A stretch of DNA of 64,000 nt, taken from Medakamo hakoo (lineage: Eukaryota; Chlorophyta; Trebouxiophyceae; Coccomyxaceae). The notes under the pieces are model-generated. The model was not told the DNA's origin and made no database searches. It saw only the letters and a program-made list of their open reading frames with translations. Of this stretch, positions 22,874 through 33,463 are shown one piece after another. The stretch spans positions 1-64,000 of the forward strand of contig CP089462.1 in assembly GCA_026636295.1 (NCBI GenBank), in the 5' to 3' direction. Each line of letters begins with the position of its first letter. The stretch's first letter is position 1. A program made the position numbers and the translations under genes.

Positions 22874-23861
22874 TGGTGGTGTGTGGGGTGGTGCGTTGGT
22901 GGTTGCCTGGAAAGTGGTGGTGGTGGTGGTGGTGGGGCGGGGGGAGGAAGAATGTCGGTGGCGTGTGTCAGCATTTTTTGGGGGGACGGGTGCGGGGCGA
23001 TCTGGAGCACGCACACACATGCAACCGCTTTCTAATGCACACGAAGCCTGCGCACATGCATCCGAGCGCGGTGTCAGGGCGCGCAGGCTGCAGACGTGCC
23101 GGCAATGCGCGGCCGACCAAATGCGGTCGCTTCACGCCCCTCAACTCGCGCCGGACAAAGGGCATGCTCCGCAGGCGGGGAGTTGTGCGTGCGCAGACCA
23201 GGGCACAGCTCCCCGCTCCCTGCCCCACTTGCGGCGATGGACAACATGGCACGCGCCAGCCTCGTGTACGCGAGGGAGCGTGCACGCACCTGTTCGCTTC
23301 TCGGGAGCGGGCGGCGGGGGAAGAGCGCTGCTCACAATTTGTCGGTTCCAAGAGAGCGGCGGGGGGGGGGCGAGTGTGTGCCTCCCCTGCCTGCGCCAAG
23401 GGGCACGCGCGCAGTGGAGAGCGTCGGCTGCACCCCGCACGTGTGCGCTGCCTGGTGTGGTGGGAGTGCGCGCGTGGGTGCGGGCCTCGTGTCACGCGGT
23501 CGCGCCTCTCTCTGTCTCAGCAGCGCGCGCGCGACACAAGAAGGGGGGAGTGGGGCCACTCCTCCTCCGCCGACGGCCCAGCCTCTCTCCCACTCCCGTT
23601 TTGTCGACGTGCCCTGTGCCGCAGCAGCAGGAGAGGCGGGCGCCACGTCCACGGACGTCGAGCTCCTCGCACGCTGCCACCCGGCACAGCAGCCCACGCA
23701 TCCCTGCTTTGTGGCCGCCCGCACGCGCGTGGCTGAATCTGCGCGCGGACAACCTCCCCCGGCCCTTCCTTTCATTTGCCGCCGGCCCCCATCGGCGCCG
23801 CGCCGCCCACATCAAAACTTTGTCGTCCAGCCAGTCCGCCTGAAACGCTGCCACACCCCCG
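22874..23861. promoter_or_regulatory. Long divergent intergenic region, bZIP / SDR
   Basis: This 988-bp gap is the longest between genes in the window. Next to the bZIP start lies a GGT/GGTG microsatellite (about 22913-22939). The middle (about 23030-23700) has lower, more mixed composition than coding sequence, with many GCGC and CACGTG-like words. Open frames cross it but show no family resemblance. I treat it as untranslated leader and promoter sequence; no RNA gene was recognised. Confidence 0.45.
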
Positions 23862-24984
23862 ATGGGCGGCACGCTGTCCGTCGCGGCGGACACCTTTCTC
23901 CAGGTGTGCTGGCGTGTGGAGTGGGGAGGGCGTGGGCCGTGCGAACCGTCTCTGCCCTCCCTCTCTACTGCTCAACACCCCGCCGTCGCCATCCCCCATC
24001 CACTGCCCACCATCACACACACAAAAACACAGCGCCCGTGGCTCCGCCACGTCCCGGGTTTAGATGCGTGCTGCGGGCCCGTCGCCGGGCTGACCTGCAT
24101 TGTGACGGGGCCGACCAGGTGAGCAGGAGAGAGTGGGCGCGTCGTCCGCGGGGCGGCCCCCGCGTCCATCCACCACCACCACCACCCACGCTCAGCCATC
24201 CCATCCACCCACCCACCCACAAACAATGCCCCCCCAGTGGCATCGGCCGCGAAACGGCCGCCGCCCTGGTCCGCGGCGGCGCGCACGTCATCTTAGCTTG
24301 CCGGTCGCGCGCGCGCGGCGAGAAACTGAGGGCCGAGCTGCTGAAGGAGGCGCTGGCCGGCGCGAAAGCGCGCGGGCCGGGCGCCGCGCCAGGCAGCGCC
24401 GAGGTGCGGGTGGTCGACCTGGCCTCCCTGGCCTCCGTCCGCGTCTTTGCCGCGCACTTTTGTGCGGGCGGGGCCGCCGGCGCGCCGGCCGCCGCCGCCC
24501 CGCCCCCCCTCCACGTCCTCGTCAACAACGCGGGCGTGTTCGCCATGGTCGGCCCCCGGTCCGAGACGGCCGACGGCCTGGAGACCCACATGGGCACCAA
24601 CCACCTGGGCCCCTTCCTGCTGACGCTGCTGCTCCTGCCGGCCCTGGCCGCGGGGGGGACGCCGTCCTCCCCGTCCCGCATCGTCCACGTGTCGTCGGCC
24701 ATGCACCGCACCGCGAGCGGCGCGGCGCTCGCGTCCGACCCGCAGCAGCGCCTGTCCTATTCGTCGACGGCCGCGTACTCGCAGTCGAAGCTGGCGCAGG
24801 TCGTCTTTGCGGCGGAGCTGCGGCGGCGCCTGGCGGCTGGGGTCAAGGCTGAGCGCGGTGGCGGTGGCGGTGGCGTGCACCAACGCCGCCCGTCCTCGCC
24901 CGACTCTGCGCCCGCGTCGCCGACGACGCCCTCTGGCGCCCGGCGCCGCCGCCGCCGTGGTGGGGCAGGGCGCCGCCGTGGCGG

Positions 24985-25016
<32 letters not shown>

Positions 25017-25432
25017 CCCACGCCCGCCCGTCCCTCCCCATCACCGTCGTCGCCGTCCACCCGGGCGAGGTGATGACGGACGTCGTGCGGTCGCTGCCGG
25101 CCGCCGTGCGCGCGGCGTACCGGTGGCTCATGGCGGCCGTCCTGCTGACGCCGGCCGAGGGCGCGCGGTCCAGCGTGTGGGCGGCCAGCGCCACCGGCGG
25201 CGGGGCGGGGGGCGGCGGAGGAGGAGGGCGGAGGCAGGCGGGGCCGTCGGTGCGTGGCCTGGTCGGCCCGTCCACGTCCGACCCGGCGCTGTGCTATTTC
25301 GGGTCGACGTGCGAGCCCGAGGCGCCGCTGCCGGACGCGTTGGACCCCGCCCTGGGCCGGTGGCTGTGGGCGTGGTCGGCGGTGCGGGTGGGCCTGCGGC
25401 CTGGCGAGGACGTCAAGGTGGCGGGCGCGTGA
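23862..25432 (+). CDS. Short-chain dehydrogenase/reductase (retinol-dehydrogenase/WWOX-like)
   Basis: Three exons (23862-23903, 24033-24118, 24238-25432) give 440 aa. The cofactor loop TGPTSGIGRETA (residues 39-50) is rebuilt exactly across intron 2. NNAGV follows near residue 140, TNHLGPFLLT, the catalytic Ser in HVSSAM, and YSQSK (Tyr about 222, Lys 226). All catalytic residues of a classical NAD(P)-dependent SDR are therefore present. After the catalytic helix, a roughly 60-residue Gly/Arg/Pro insertion (about 24850-25040) interrupts the fold before ITVVAVHPGEVMTD. The protein is thus well over the typical ~300 aa. The substrate is unknown. The first exon is only 14 codons and is the least certain part. 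It converges with the nucleobase transporter, with only 57 bp between stops. Confidence 0.82.
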
Positions 25433-25489
25433 AAAAAGAAAGACACGCAGTGTGTGCAACAGGAAACGAACGAAACAAAAAACCTGACC

Positions 25490-27675
25490 TCACGCGCCTC
25501 CAGGCGGCGGCGGCGGCGGCGGCGGCGGCGGGGCCGGTCGCCGGCGCAGCAGCCTCCCCACCCCCCGCCTCACCGATGCCACCACCCGCTCCCGCCCGGC
25601 CCCAAGCTTCGGGCTCAGGCCCCAGGGCAGGCCGTACGTCGCCAGCTGGTCGCCGTCCTTCCACCACGCGCCGCCAGCCGGGGCGTCGCCCAACCAGCCC
25701 TCCATGCCGCGCTCGCCCGGCCGGGCCGGGGCGGTCGTGTCCAGGGTGGCGGTGATGACCAACGCCACCGCCGCGCCGGTGTGGAGGAGGGCGTTGACAA
25801 TGGCCGCGCCCGGGCCTTCGCCGCGCATGGGCCCCGCGCCGCCGCCGCCGCCCGCACCGGCCGCGTACGCGGGCACGCTCAAGCCCATGTACACGCCCAG
25901 GCCCCAAATCAGCACGTTGCGGGGCGACGCTTGGTTGGCGTGCTGCATTTGGCCGGCGCCCACGCCGGCGATGCAGGCAAACAGGACGCAAAACAGGCCG
26001 GCCGCGATGGGTTGGGGGATGGTGGCCAGGACCGCGCCAAAGCGCGCGAACAGGGCGAGGAGGGCCACGACCGCCGACGCGGCCTGGACGACCCGCCGCG
26101 ACCCGACGCGCGTGATGAGGAGCGCCGCCAGGTTCTCATTGTACACCGTGGACCCCGTGCCCGTCCCGAACAGGCCGGCGAGCAGGCAGGACGTGCCTTC
26201 GACAAACATGGCCCGCGCCAGCACAGCGGGCGGCGGCGTCGGCGCGCCGACAATCTTGGCCGCCGTGAAACAGTCGCCCAGCGTCTCCACGAGCGCGGGC
26301 AGCAGCCCGGCCATCATCACACCCGTCCCGGCCCAGGTGAGGTGGGGAGCGCCCCACTGGCCGGGGTAGGGCACACGAAACCAGGGCGTGGCGGAGACGA
26401 CGGCGGACGAGCCGGTCGAGCACGCCTTTGCCCGTTCCGGCGGTGCGTTCCTCCACGCGCCCGCCGCAGTGAGAACCGCGGCCAGAGCCCAGGACGCGCC
26501 AAGGCCGACCAGTATGGGAAAGGCTTCGAAGAAGCGGAATTTCGACCAGGAGACCAGGAGACGGACGCGGCGGGCGAAGGGTCGACGCACGGAGGGTGAC
26601 GCCGCACCACCACGGCCACCACCGCTGCCCTTCTCCACGGCGGACGCCAAGGATGAAGCGACAGGCGCGTCCAGACCCTCGCCGCCGCCGCCCTCGTCCC
26701 CCTCCCCCTCCCCCTCCCCCGACCGCCGCAGGGCAAACACCGGCAGCGGCACCCCCACCCCGCGCAGGTACAGCGCGCACACCAGGGTGATGACGAAAGC
26801 GGGGACGGCGATGGGGAAGCAGGATGCGGCCGCCGGCACGCCCGCAGAGGCGAGGCCGAGCCCGATGACGGTGATGTTGGCCGAGACCGTCAGCGGGCTC
26901 AACAGCGGCAGGATGAGGCGGAAGACGCCGGCGAGCGTGGCGCCCATGACGACCAGGCTCGCGTCGATCAGGCCGCCCTGCACTTCCACCATCGTCGCCA
27001 GAAACCGGGCATGGTTGGAGCCGTCCGCCGCGTCGGTCGCGGACCAATCCTGGCGGGCCTTGACGCGCGCGGCGATGGCCAGGACGGGCGGGATGAAGGA
27101 GAAGGAGCCGCCCTGCACCACGGGCAGCCGCACGCCCCACGTGCACTGGACGAAGCTGTTGACGCCGCTCACAAAAAACAGGGTGGAAATGACGCCGGCC
27201 AGGTCGTGCTGCGTCCCGCCCATGGCCGGCACGATCAGGAAGGGCATGAGCGTCGTGCCGCCCAGCATGGTGAGAAACTGTTGGAAGCCCAGCAGGGCGC
27301 ACTCGGCCCAGGGCGGGGTGTCATTGACGGTGTAGCGGACTGGGTGCGCGTGTGTGTGGGGTGGCGTGGGGTGGGGGGTGGGGTGGGAAGCCATTGTGGT
27401 GCGTGAGAAGGCTCTCAGTCAGCCGTCGACGGGCCGGGCGTGAGAAAAAAAAACAAGGGGTCGCCACCCAGCCGAGGCAGCCGAGCGCGCGGCTGCCTCG
27501 GGCGGGGCGCCGCCCATGTCTTGCGCACGCCCCCTCTCCCCGCACCCCCCCAAAACTCACGGGTGGGCTGACGCGTCAGCGCCCTGGCTCGCGCAGACGC
27601 TGTGAGCACATCTGCTCTTGCCTTGCCCCGGCCGGCAAAGGGGGAGGACACCCCCTCGGCCGGTGGCGGCGGCAT
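25490..27675 (-). CDS. Nucleobase-ascorbate/uracil-xanthine transporter (NAT/NCS2 family)
   Basis: Two exons (27675-27561, 27339-25490) give 654 aa. Family blocks: YTVNDTPPWAECALLGFQQF at the start of the membrane domain, GTTLMPFLIV, GVRLPVVQGGSFSFIPP (NAT QG motif), and GLFGTGTGSTVYNENLAALL containing the NAT signature with its essential Asn-Glu-Asn. About 12-14 hydrophobic segments follow the family plan. These carriers move uracil, purines or xanthine with H+ or Na+ across the plasma membrane or plastid envelope; the substrate here is not known. The exon-1 join restores LRYTVND in phase. Alternatively, translation could start at 27394 (MASHPT) without the intron, changing only the N-terminus. 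A Gly/Glu-rich loop (about 26640-26730) and a final Pro run are low complexity. Confidence 0.88.
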
Positions 27676-27809
27676 GGTGTTTTTTGGTGCAGCGGCGGAA
27701 ATGGGGCAGTGTCATGTGGGCGACGCCACCCGCTCCCACCCCGTATGTTTTTTTTTTTGTTGGTCTCAAGGTACGCGCCGCGGGAACGTTCTTACACGGC
27801 GTCCGTGCA

Positions 27810-29135
27810 TCACGCCGCCCCAGCCACCTGCTGCCCGCCCGCCGCCGCCGCCGCCTCGCGCCCCGCGCGCACCCACGCCTCCAGCACGGCGCCCCCCTTC
27901 CCCGCCCGCTGCACTTCCTGGGCCAGCGCGACGCCGTCCTCCGGGCTGGGCGCCAGGCCGGCGGCCGCGAGCGCGACGCCCGCGTTCAGGTTGAGGGCGT
28001 CGGCCACGGCGCTGCGGGCGCCGCCAAAGACGTCCTTGAGGATGGCCGCATTCGTGGCCGCGTCCCCGCCCGCCAGGTCGGCGACCTCGCAGCGCGGGAT
28101 GCCCAGGCGCGCGGGGTCAAGCTCGTACGGCGCGCCCGCCGTCCCGCCCGCCGCCTCGATGACGACGGCCGGCGCCATGGGCGTCAGCTCGTCCAGCCCG
28201 GCCGAGTGGACGACCAGGGCGCGTTCCACGCCCAGCGCCCCCAGCGCGCTGGCCATGAGCGGGGCGATGGACGGCGAGTAGACGCCCACGAGCGCAAACT
28301 GCGCGCGCGCCGGGTTGAGGAGCGGGCCCAGGATGTTGAAGGCCGTCCGCACGCGCAGGGCCTTGCGCACGGGCGCGACCGCCGCGACGGCCGGGTGGAA
28401 GACGGGCGCGTACATGAACGCGATGCCCGCCGCGTCCAGGCAGGACACCACGCCGGCCGGCCCCAGGTCGACGGGCACGCCCAGGGCTTCCACGACGTCG
28501 GCGCTCCCGCACAGGCTCGACACCGACCGGTTGCCGTGCTTGGCCACGCGCGCGCCCGCCGCGGCGGCGATGACGGTGGCGCCCGTCGAAATGTTGACCG
28601 ACCCGATGCCGTCGCCGCCCGTGCCGACGATGTCCAGGACGCCCCGCCCCGCGTCGACGGGCGTGCCGACCGCGAGCATCGCTTCGGCCAGGCCGGCGAC
28701 CTCGGGCCCGGTCTCGCCCTTGGCCCGCAGCAGGACCAGGAACGCCGCGATCTGGGCTGGAGACGCCCCACCCAGCAGCGCCTCCATCGTGGCCTGGGCC
28801 TGGGCCTGCGTCAGATCGGTGCGGGCCAGGAGGGTTTCGAGAACCTGAAGGTGATGGGGTGTGAGAGATGGGGGTGGAGTGGGTCGGGTCAAGGGGGGTC
28901 TCGTGGGAGTGGTGGTGAGAGGGTTTTGTCGTGCGAAAGAATGGAGCGGGCGCCGTCCATCTCTTTCCACGCCCGTTGCACACGCGTGCCCACGTAAAGA
29001 ACTCACCGGGCTGACGTCGGGCAGGGGTGCAGCGGCAGCGCGAGCCGCGACAGACCGGACGCCACGCAGCCGCGGCGCTGCCCGATTGAGCGTGGGCGCA
29101 CCCGCGACGGCCGGCCTGCTGCACGAGGCTTGCAT
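27810..29135 (-). CDS. trpD: Anthranilate phosphoribosyltransferase, plastid-targeted
   Basis: Two exons (29135-29007, 28844-27810) give 387 aa. Exon 1 encodes 43 residues, MQASCSRPAVAG onward, a classic transit peptide rich in Ala/Arg/Ser without acidic residues until its end. The mature enzyme shows DIVGTGGDGIGSVNIST (about 110-126; PRPP-binding GTGGD), KHGNRSVSS (about 142-150; anthranilate-site region), VRTAFNILGPLLNP and GLDEL. Length and all motifs fit an intact TrpD, which joins anthranilate and PRPP in the second committed step of tryptophan synthesis, in plastids of algae and plants. The intron donor is GTGAGT. It is head-to-head with BRX1 (291 bp between starts). Confidence 0.95.
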   Translation of the reverse strand: MQASCSRPAVAGAPTLNRAAPRLRGVRSVAARAAAAPLPDVSPVSSLRGHACATGVERDGRRPLHSFARQNPLTTTPTRPPLTRPTPPPSLTPHHLQVLETLLARTDLTQAQAQATMEALLGGASPAQIAAFLVLLRAKGETGPEVAGLAEAMLAVGTPVDAGRGVLDIVGTGGDGIGSVNISTGATVIAAAAGARVAKHGNRSVSSLCGSADVVEALGVPVDLGPAGVVSCLDAAGIAFMYAPVFHPAVAAVAPVRKALRVRTAFNILGPLLNPARAQFALVGVYSPSIAPLMASALGALGVERALVVHSAGLDELTPMAPAVVIEAAGGTAGAPYELDPARLGIPRCEVADLAGGDAATNAAILKDVFGGARSAVADALNLNAGVALAAAGLAPSPEDGVALAQEVQRAGKGGAVLEAWVRAGREAAAAAGGQQVAGAA

Positions 29136-29426
29136 GGTGGGTGCTTCAAGGAGTGCGCTAGTTACTGAAGACGATAGTTTTGGTGGGCGCGGCCGTGCGT
29201 GCCCCCTACAGGGACGCGTCGTCAAAGGAATAATGAAGCAAGTGTGAACACAGCGTGTTTTGCGTCTAGTTTTTGCGGCGTGCAACACACTCGCAACGCG
29301 GGAAACAAAAACAAGGCGCCCGGCCACGGAGTTCGCGTCCACCTCCAGGCCTTCACGCATACCGCGTGACCTGGCACAGACGCTCAGCCTCCCGCCAGTT
29401 TCATCCACGCGCCAGCAGAAAAACCA
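29136..29426. promoter_or_regulatory. Divergent promoter region, TrpD / BRX1
   Basis: These 291 bp between two start codons are visibly AT-richer than the surroundings, especially 29155-29185 and 29225-29315. They show no clear TATA box. Position alone suggests a shared promoter. Confidence 0.45.
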
Positions 29427-30746
29427 ATGACGACCGGGTCCAAACGCCCGCCAGCGTCTGCGCATGAGCCGTCGTCGTCGGCGCCCGGCAAGGAGACACA
29501 CCACAAAAAGGCCAAGCGGTCGGCCGGCCCTGCCGCCGACCCGGTCCTGGACGCGGACGACCTTGGCCTGGCGCCGTCCACGAGCGGTGGCAAAGCCAAC
29601 GGGGCCGCACCTGCCGCCCCTGACTTGGACGAGGCCGACGCAATTGCCGCGACCGCGGGTGCGCCGCTGCCCGTCCCAGCCTGGGCCGACGGGCTGCCCG
29701 ACTTCCGCAACCGGGAACGGGTGCTGATTCTGTCGACGCGTGGGATCACGCACCGGTGAGTTGTTGGTGGCGTCCGCGTGGTGGGCGTGGCGCGGAGGCG
29801 AAGGGCCGCCGCGCGCCTGTGGGCCTAGCCGCCGGCCCCGCCTCCCCCACCCCGCCCCCTCCCATCCCCACCCCATCCCCCCATCCCCCGCACACACACA
29901 ACACCCAGGTTCCGCCACCTCATGCTCGACCTGTTCCAGCTCCTGCCCCACGCCAAGAAAGACGCCAAGCTGGACACCAAGTCCCCGCGCACGGCCATCA
30001 ACGAGGTCGCGGACTTGAAGGGCTGCTCGTCCGTGCTGCTGTTTGAAGCGCGCAAGCGCCAGGACCTCTACCTGTGGCTCGCCCGCACGCCTGAAGGCCC
30101 GTCCGCCAAGTTCCTGGTCCACAACGTCCACACCATGGCCGAGCTGAAGCTGAGCGGCAACCACTTGAAAGGCTCCCGCCCCGTCCTGTCCTTCCACGGC
30201 GCGTTTGACGGCGCGCCGCACTGGCGCCTGGTCAAAGAAATGTTGACGCAGACGTTCGCCACCCCCCGCCGCCACCCGCGGTCGAAACCCTTTGTCGACC
30301 ACGTCCTGTCCTTTTCCATCGCGGACGGTAAAGTCTGGGCCCGGAACTACCAGATCGTGCCTCCCACGACGGCGGCGACTGTGGCGCCGGGCGAGGGCGC
30401 AGACGCGGCTGCGCGCGTCACGGCCGCGGGCGCCAAAGCCGCCCGCGCGGCCGCCGCCGCCGCGGCGGGTGGATCCACGGGCCGGCCACTCGGCGGCGGC
30501 GACCTCACCCTCGTCGAAGTCGGCCCGCGCTTTTGCTTGGAGCCCATCAAACTGTTTGCGGGCTCGTGCGGCGGGCGGGTCCTCTACGACAACGCCGATT
30601 TTGTCTCACCCAACGCCGTGCGCGCCGCGCTCAAGAAAAAAGCGGCAGGTAAATACAGCTCGCGCGTGGCGGCGCAAGTCAAGCGCAAGGAGCGGCGGGC
30701 GGCGGTGCCGGTGGTGGAGGACGAGATGGCGGGGCTGTGGAAGTGA
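29427..30746 (+). CDS. BRX1: Ribosome biogenesis protein BRX1 (Brix domain)
   Basis: Two exons (29427-29755, 29909-30746) give 388 aa. After a Ser/Ala/Lys-rich N-terminus of about 90 residues, the Brix domain starts with RNRERVLILSTRGITHRFRH, the highly conserved Brx1 opening, which is split by the intron and restored in phase. It continues with DLFQLLPHAKKDAKLD, LFEARKRQDLYLWL, GPSAKFLVHN, LKGSRPVLSF and PFVDHVLSFSI. Brx1 acts in the nucleolus in early 60S subunit assembly. The C-terminus is basic (KRKERR). A TGTAA, the usual poly(A) signal of chlorophyte algae, lies 23 bp after the stop (30769-30773). An Ala-rich insertion near residues 265-285 is the only unusual part. Confidence 0.94.
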
Positions 30747-31077
30747 AGAATGTGATGGGAGACAAGGTTGTAAAAACACAACACACGCCGCTTCTGTTTT
30801 CTTTCACAGCAGCGTGTGTGTCTTGCCCGCACCCGGCCTCGTGCATGCTACCTGTCAGTCGCGCCTGAGCCCGTGTAGACCCTGCGTCACCTGCAGGGCG
30901 GCGCGATGGCGGAGGAAGGTGCGGTGGGGATGACGGGAGAGGGTGCGCTGAACGTCCTCGCTCGCATCAGTTTGCTTCACGCCGCCGCCGCATTCCTCGC
31001 CCGCGCACCACGGCCACGCCCACCCTCTGCCCAGCCCCAGCCAGCGTCCTCACACAAACCCGCACACGCACACACCC
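30747..31077. other. Intergenic spacer BRX1-TFB4
   Basis: About 330 bp. It holds TGTAA at 30769, a plausible poly(A) signal for BRX1, and a CA-rich stretch just before the TFB4 start. No gene was seen. Confidence 0.4.
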
Positions 31078-32296
31078 ATGACAGGCGGCGGGCACCTCCT
31101 CGTCGTCGTCCTGGAAACGCACGCGGCCGCTTGGTCCGCCGCGGCGACGCCCACCACCACCTCTCCGCCCGACCCGGGCCTCGACCCGGCGACCCTTGTC
31201 TCCCACGTCGGTGCTTTAGTCGGCGCGCACGAGATGGACGCCCCGGGCAACACAGCGGTCGTGCTGGGCGTGCACGAAGGGCAGTGGTGAGTTACTCGGA
31301 GGGGCGGCGGCCTGGGGAGGCGCCGCCTGGGGGCGGACGGTCGCGCGCCCTCACGAGACGCAAAAAAAAAAAAACCCACCCGCCCCAACACACAGCCCGG
31401 TCCTCTACCTCTCGCCCGCCCTCCGCGACTATGACGCACCGGTTGAGGGTGGCCCCGCCACCGCACCGGTCGGTGATGACGACCACCCCACCGTCGCGTC
31501 CGCCCTGGCCGGCAGCATCGCTGCCCTGGCCGCCGCCGCGGCCGGCTCTCCTCCCTCGTCCACCACCCCACCACCCTCCCTGGCCGCGGCCTTGGCCCGG
31601 GCCGTCTGCCTGGCCGCCCGCCACTGCCCGCGCGTGGCGAGTGATGGAGGCGGTGGTGGAGAGGCCGGTGCCCTGGCGGCGGCGGCAGCTGCCGTGGCCG
31701 GCGACGCCGCAGACGATGGTGGAGCGGGCCGCCTGCTGCCCGGAGACGGGCCAGCAGTGCCTTCACCCTCCACGTCCAAGGCTCCACGCCCGCGCATCTG
31801 CGTCATCGCGGCCACTCCAGGAGCCGCCGACGCGTACGTGCCCGTCATGAACGCTGTCTTTGCGGCACAACGCCTGGGCACGCCCATCGACGCCGTCGTG
31901 GTCGGCCCAACCGATGCGGGCGTGCTGCAGCAAGCCGCCCACCTCACAGGCGGGCTGTACCTGAAACCACGCCCACGGACGGGCCTGGCGCAGGCTTTGC
32001 TGACAGCCATTCTCCCACGTCCACGCTTGCGCCCATTCCTGTCTGGTCCACGCGCGGGCGGCGTCGACTTGCGGGCCTCCTGTTTTTGCCACTGGCAGCC
32101 TGTCGACGTCGGCCACGTCTGTTCGGTGTGCCTGTCCATCTTTTGTGGGCCGCGTGCGGTGTGTGACACGTGTGGAGTCATTTTCAAAAGCGCGGCGGAT
32201 GCAGGTGCAGGCGTGCCGGGTGAGAAGCGGGCGGAGTGGCCGTCGTCGTCATCCCCCACCGGTGGCGGGCGGGGTGGGGCGCGGGCCAAAGTTTAG
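31078..32296 (+). CDS. TFB4: TFIIH core subunit TFB4 / p34 (GTF2H3)
   Basis: Two exons (31078-31286, 31396-32296) give 369 aa. The N-terminus GGHLLVVVLETHAAAW begins the von Willebrand A-like fold. The middle includes RPRICVIAATPGAADAYVPVMNAVFAAQ and DAVVVGPTDAGVLQQAAHLTGGLYLKP, all standard for TFB4. Near residues 299-325 are four CxxC-type cysteine pairs (CFCHW, CSVC, C-GPRAVC, CDTC), the C-terminal zinc finger of p34. TFB4 pairs with p44 in the TFIIH core, which opens DNA in RNA polymerase II transcription and nucleotide excision repair. An Ala/Ser/Gly-rich insertion (about 31470-31780) makes it longer than the human protein (308 aa). Same strand as BRX1. Confidence 0.92.
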
Positions 32297-32563
32297 AGCA
32301 TCTTTTTTGTGTGGTAGTGCCGTCTTTTTGTTGTCGAGAGAGAGGGAGAGGGAAGCAGCACGAGCGTTTGGTGATTTGCGGAAGCACGCATGGCTGTGGC
32401 GGTGGCGGGTGAACAGTCGGGCGTCATTCTTTTGGTTCGTTGGGGTGTGTGGGTGGTGGAGGTAGGAGATCGCGGCGCACGCGGCCGCGCCCTCACACAC
32501 GCAACACACACAGCAAAGCCCCTCCCACCCACCCAAAAACTCTCCCCACCCCAAAAACCCGCC

Positions 32564-33225
32564 ATGTCCCAGCCCGCGGAAAATGACCTGAACGTCCCCG
32601 CCGCCGAAGCCGCGCCCGCCGAGCCCGCATCCGCCAAGAAAGCCGCGCCCGCCGCGCCCGGGTCCGCGGAAAAAGCCGCGGCCGAAGAGAAACCCGCCGT
32701 GTCTGGCGGCGGCACGCCGACCGGCACGCCGACCGGCACGCCGACCGGCGCGCCGGCCCCCACGGGCGAGGGCGCCACGAAAACCGGGGAGGGCGAAGGC
32801 GCGGGCGCGGGTGGCGCTGGTGGTGGCAGCCCGCCGCCGGTTTTTTTTTCGCGTGCGGGAGCCACGCAGCAGGTGCGGGCGCCCACACCGTCCCTCACCC
32901 CTCCATCCATCCATCCCACACCCCCCTCCCCCCTCCCCACCACCCGCCAACAGAAGCCAAGGCCGCCGGCTCGCCCGTCACCGCCGCGGGCGGCGAAGGC
33001 GCGGAAGCCCAGAGGGAGGCGACGGTGACGACCGCCGCCGGCGAGAAGGCGACTGCGGGCGGCGCCGGCGGCGGCGCGGGCGACCCCGCCGGCGCGGCGG
33101 CGGCCGAGCCCACCGCGTCCGAAGCCGCCAAGGCCGTCGAGGCCGAGCTGGCGCACAAGGGCGAGGGCGGCGAGGCCACGACCGCCGCGGGCGCCCCCGC
33201 CGCGGCGCCGGCCGGCACGCAGTGA
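32564..33225 (+). CDS. Ala/Glu-rich low-complexity protein of unknown function
   Basis: Two exons (32564-32852, 32954-33225) give 186 aa: Ala, Glu, Gly, Thr, Pro and Lys make up nearly everything. Features seen: an N-terminal Ala-Glu-Lys region, TPTG repeats (three copies ending in PTGAPAPTG, about residues 48-65), and a C-terminal Ala/Glu/Thr part. The donor GTGCGG at 32853 was chosen because it is the one site that joins the two compositionally alike exons in phase. A donor at 32873 would instead give a 127-residue protein with a basic tail. A T9 run sits at the end of exon 1. No domain, signal peptide or membrane helix was recognised. The composition resembles intrinsically disordered or stress-type proteins, but that is only a resemblance. 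Confidence 0.5.
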
Positions 33226-33463
33226 GCGTGTGTGCGAGTGTGAGTGCGTGCGTGCGTTGGAGGTTGCCTTGATGGTGGGGGAGAGAGGGACTTGCGTGGT
33301 GGTCCGCCCCGCCCGGAGAGAGGGAGTGAGTGAGCGAGCGCCGGGCAAGCATTTTTTTTTCCCTTGTGTCACACCTGCGTTCTTTTGCCTTTCCCACGTA
33401 CCGCGCGCCTGCTCACACGGCCTGCATTCAGGGCTGCCCGCCCGCTGCATCGCAAGTGAAAAA

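Noticed and set aside
23096-24237. 5' extension of the SDR open frame
   Set aside because: Upstream of the TGxxxGIG exon the frame crosses intron and leader sequence; the spliced start at 23862 restores the cofactor motif instead.
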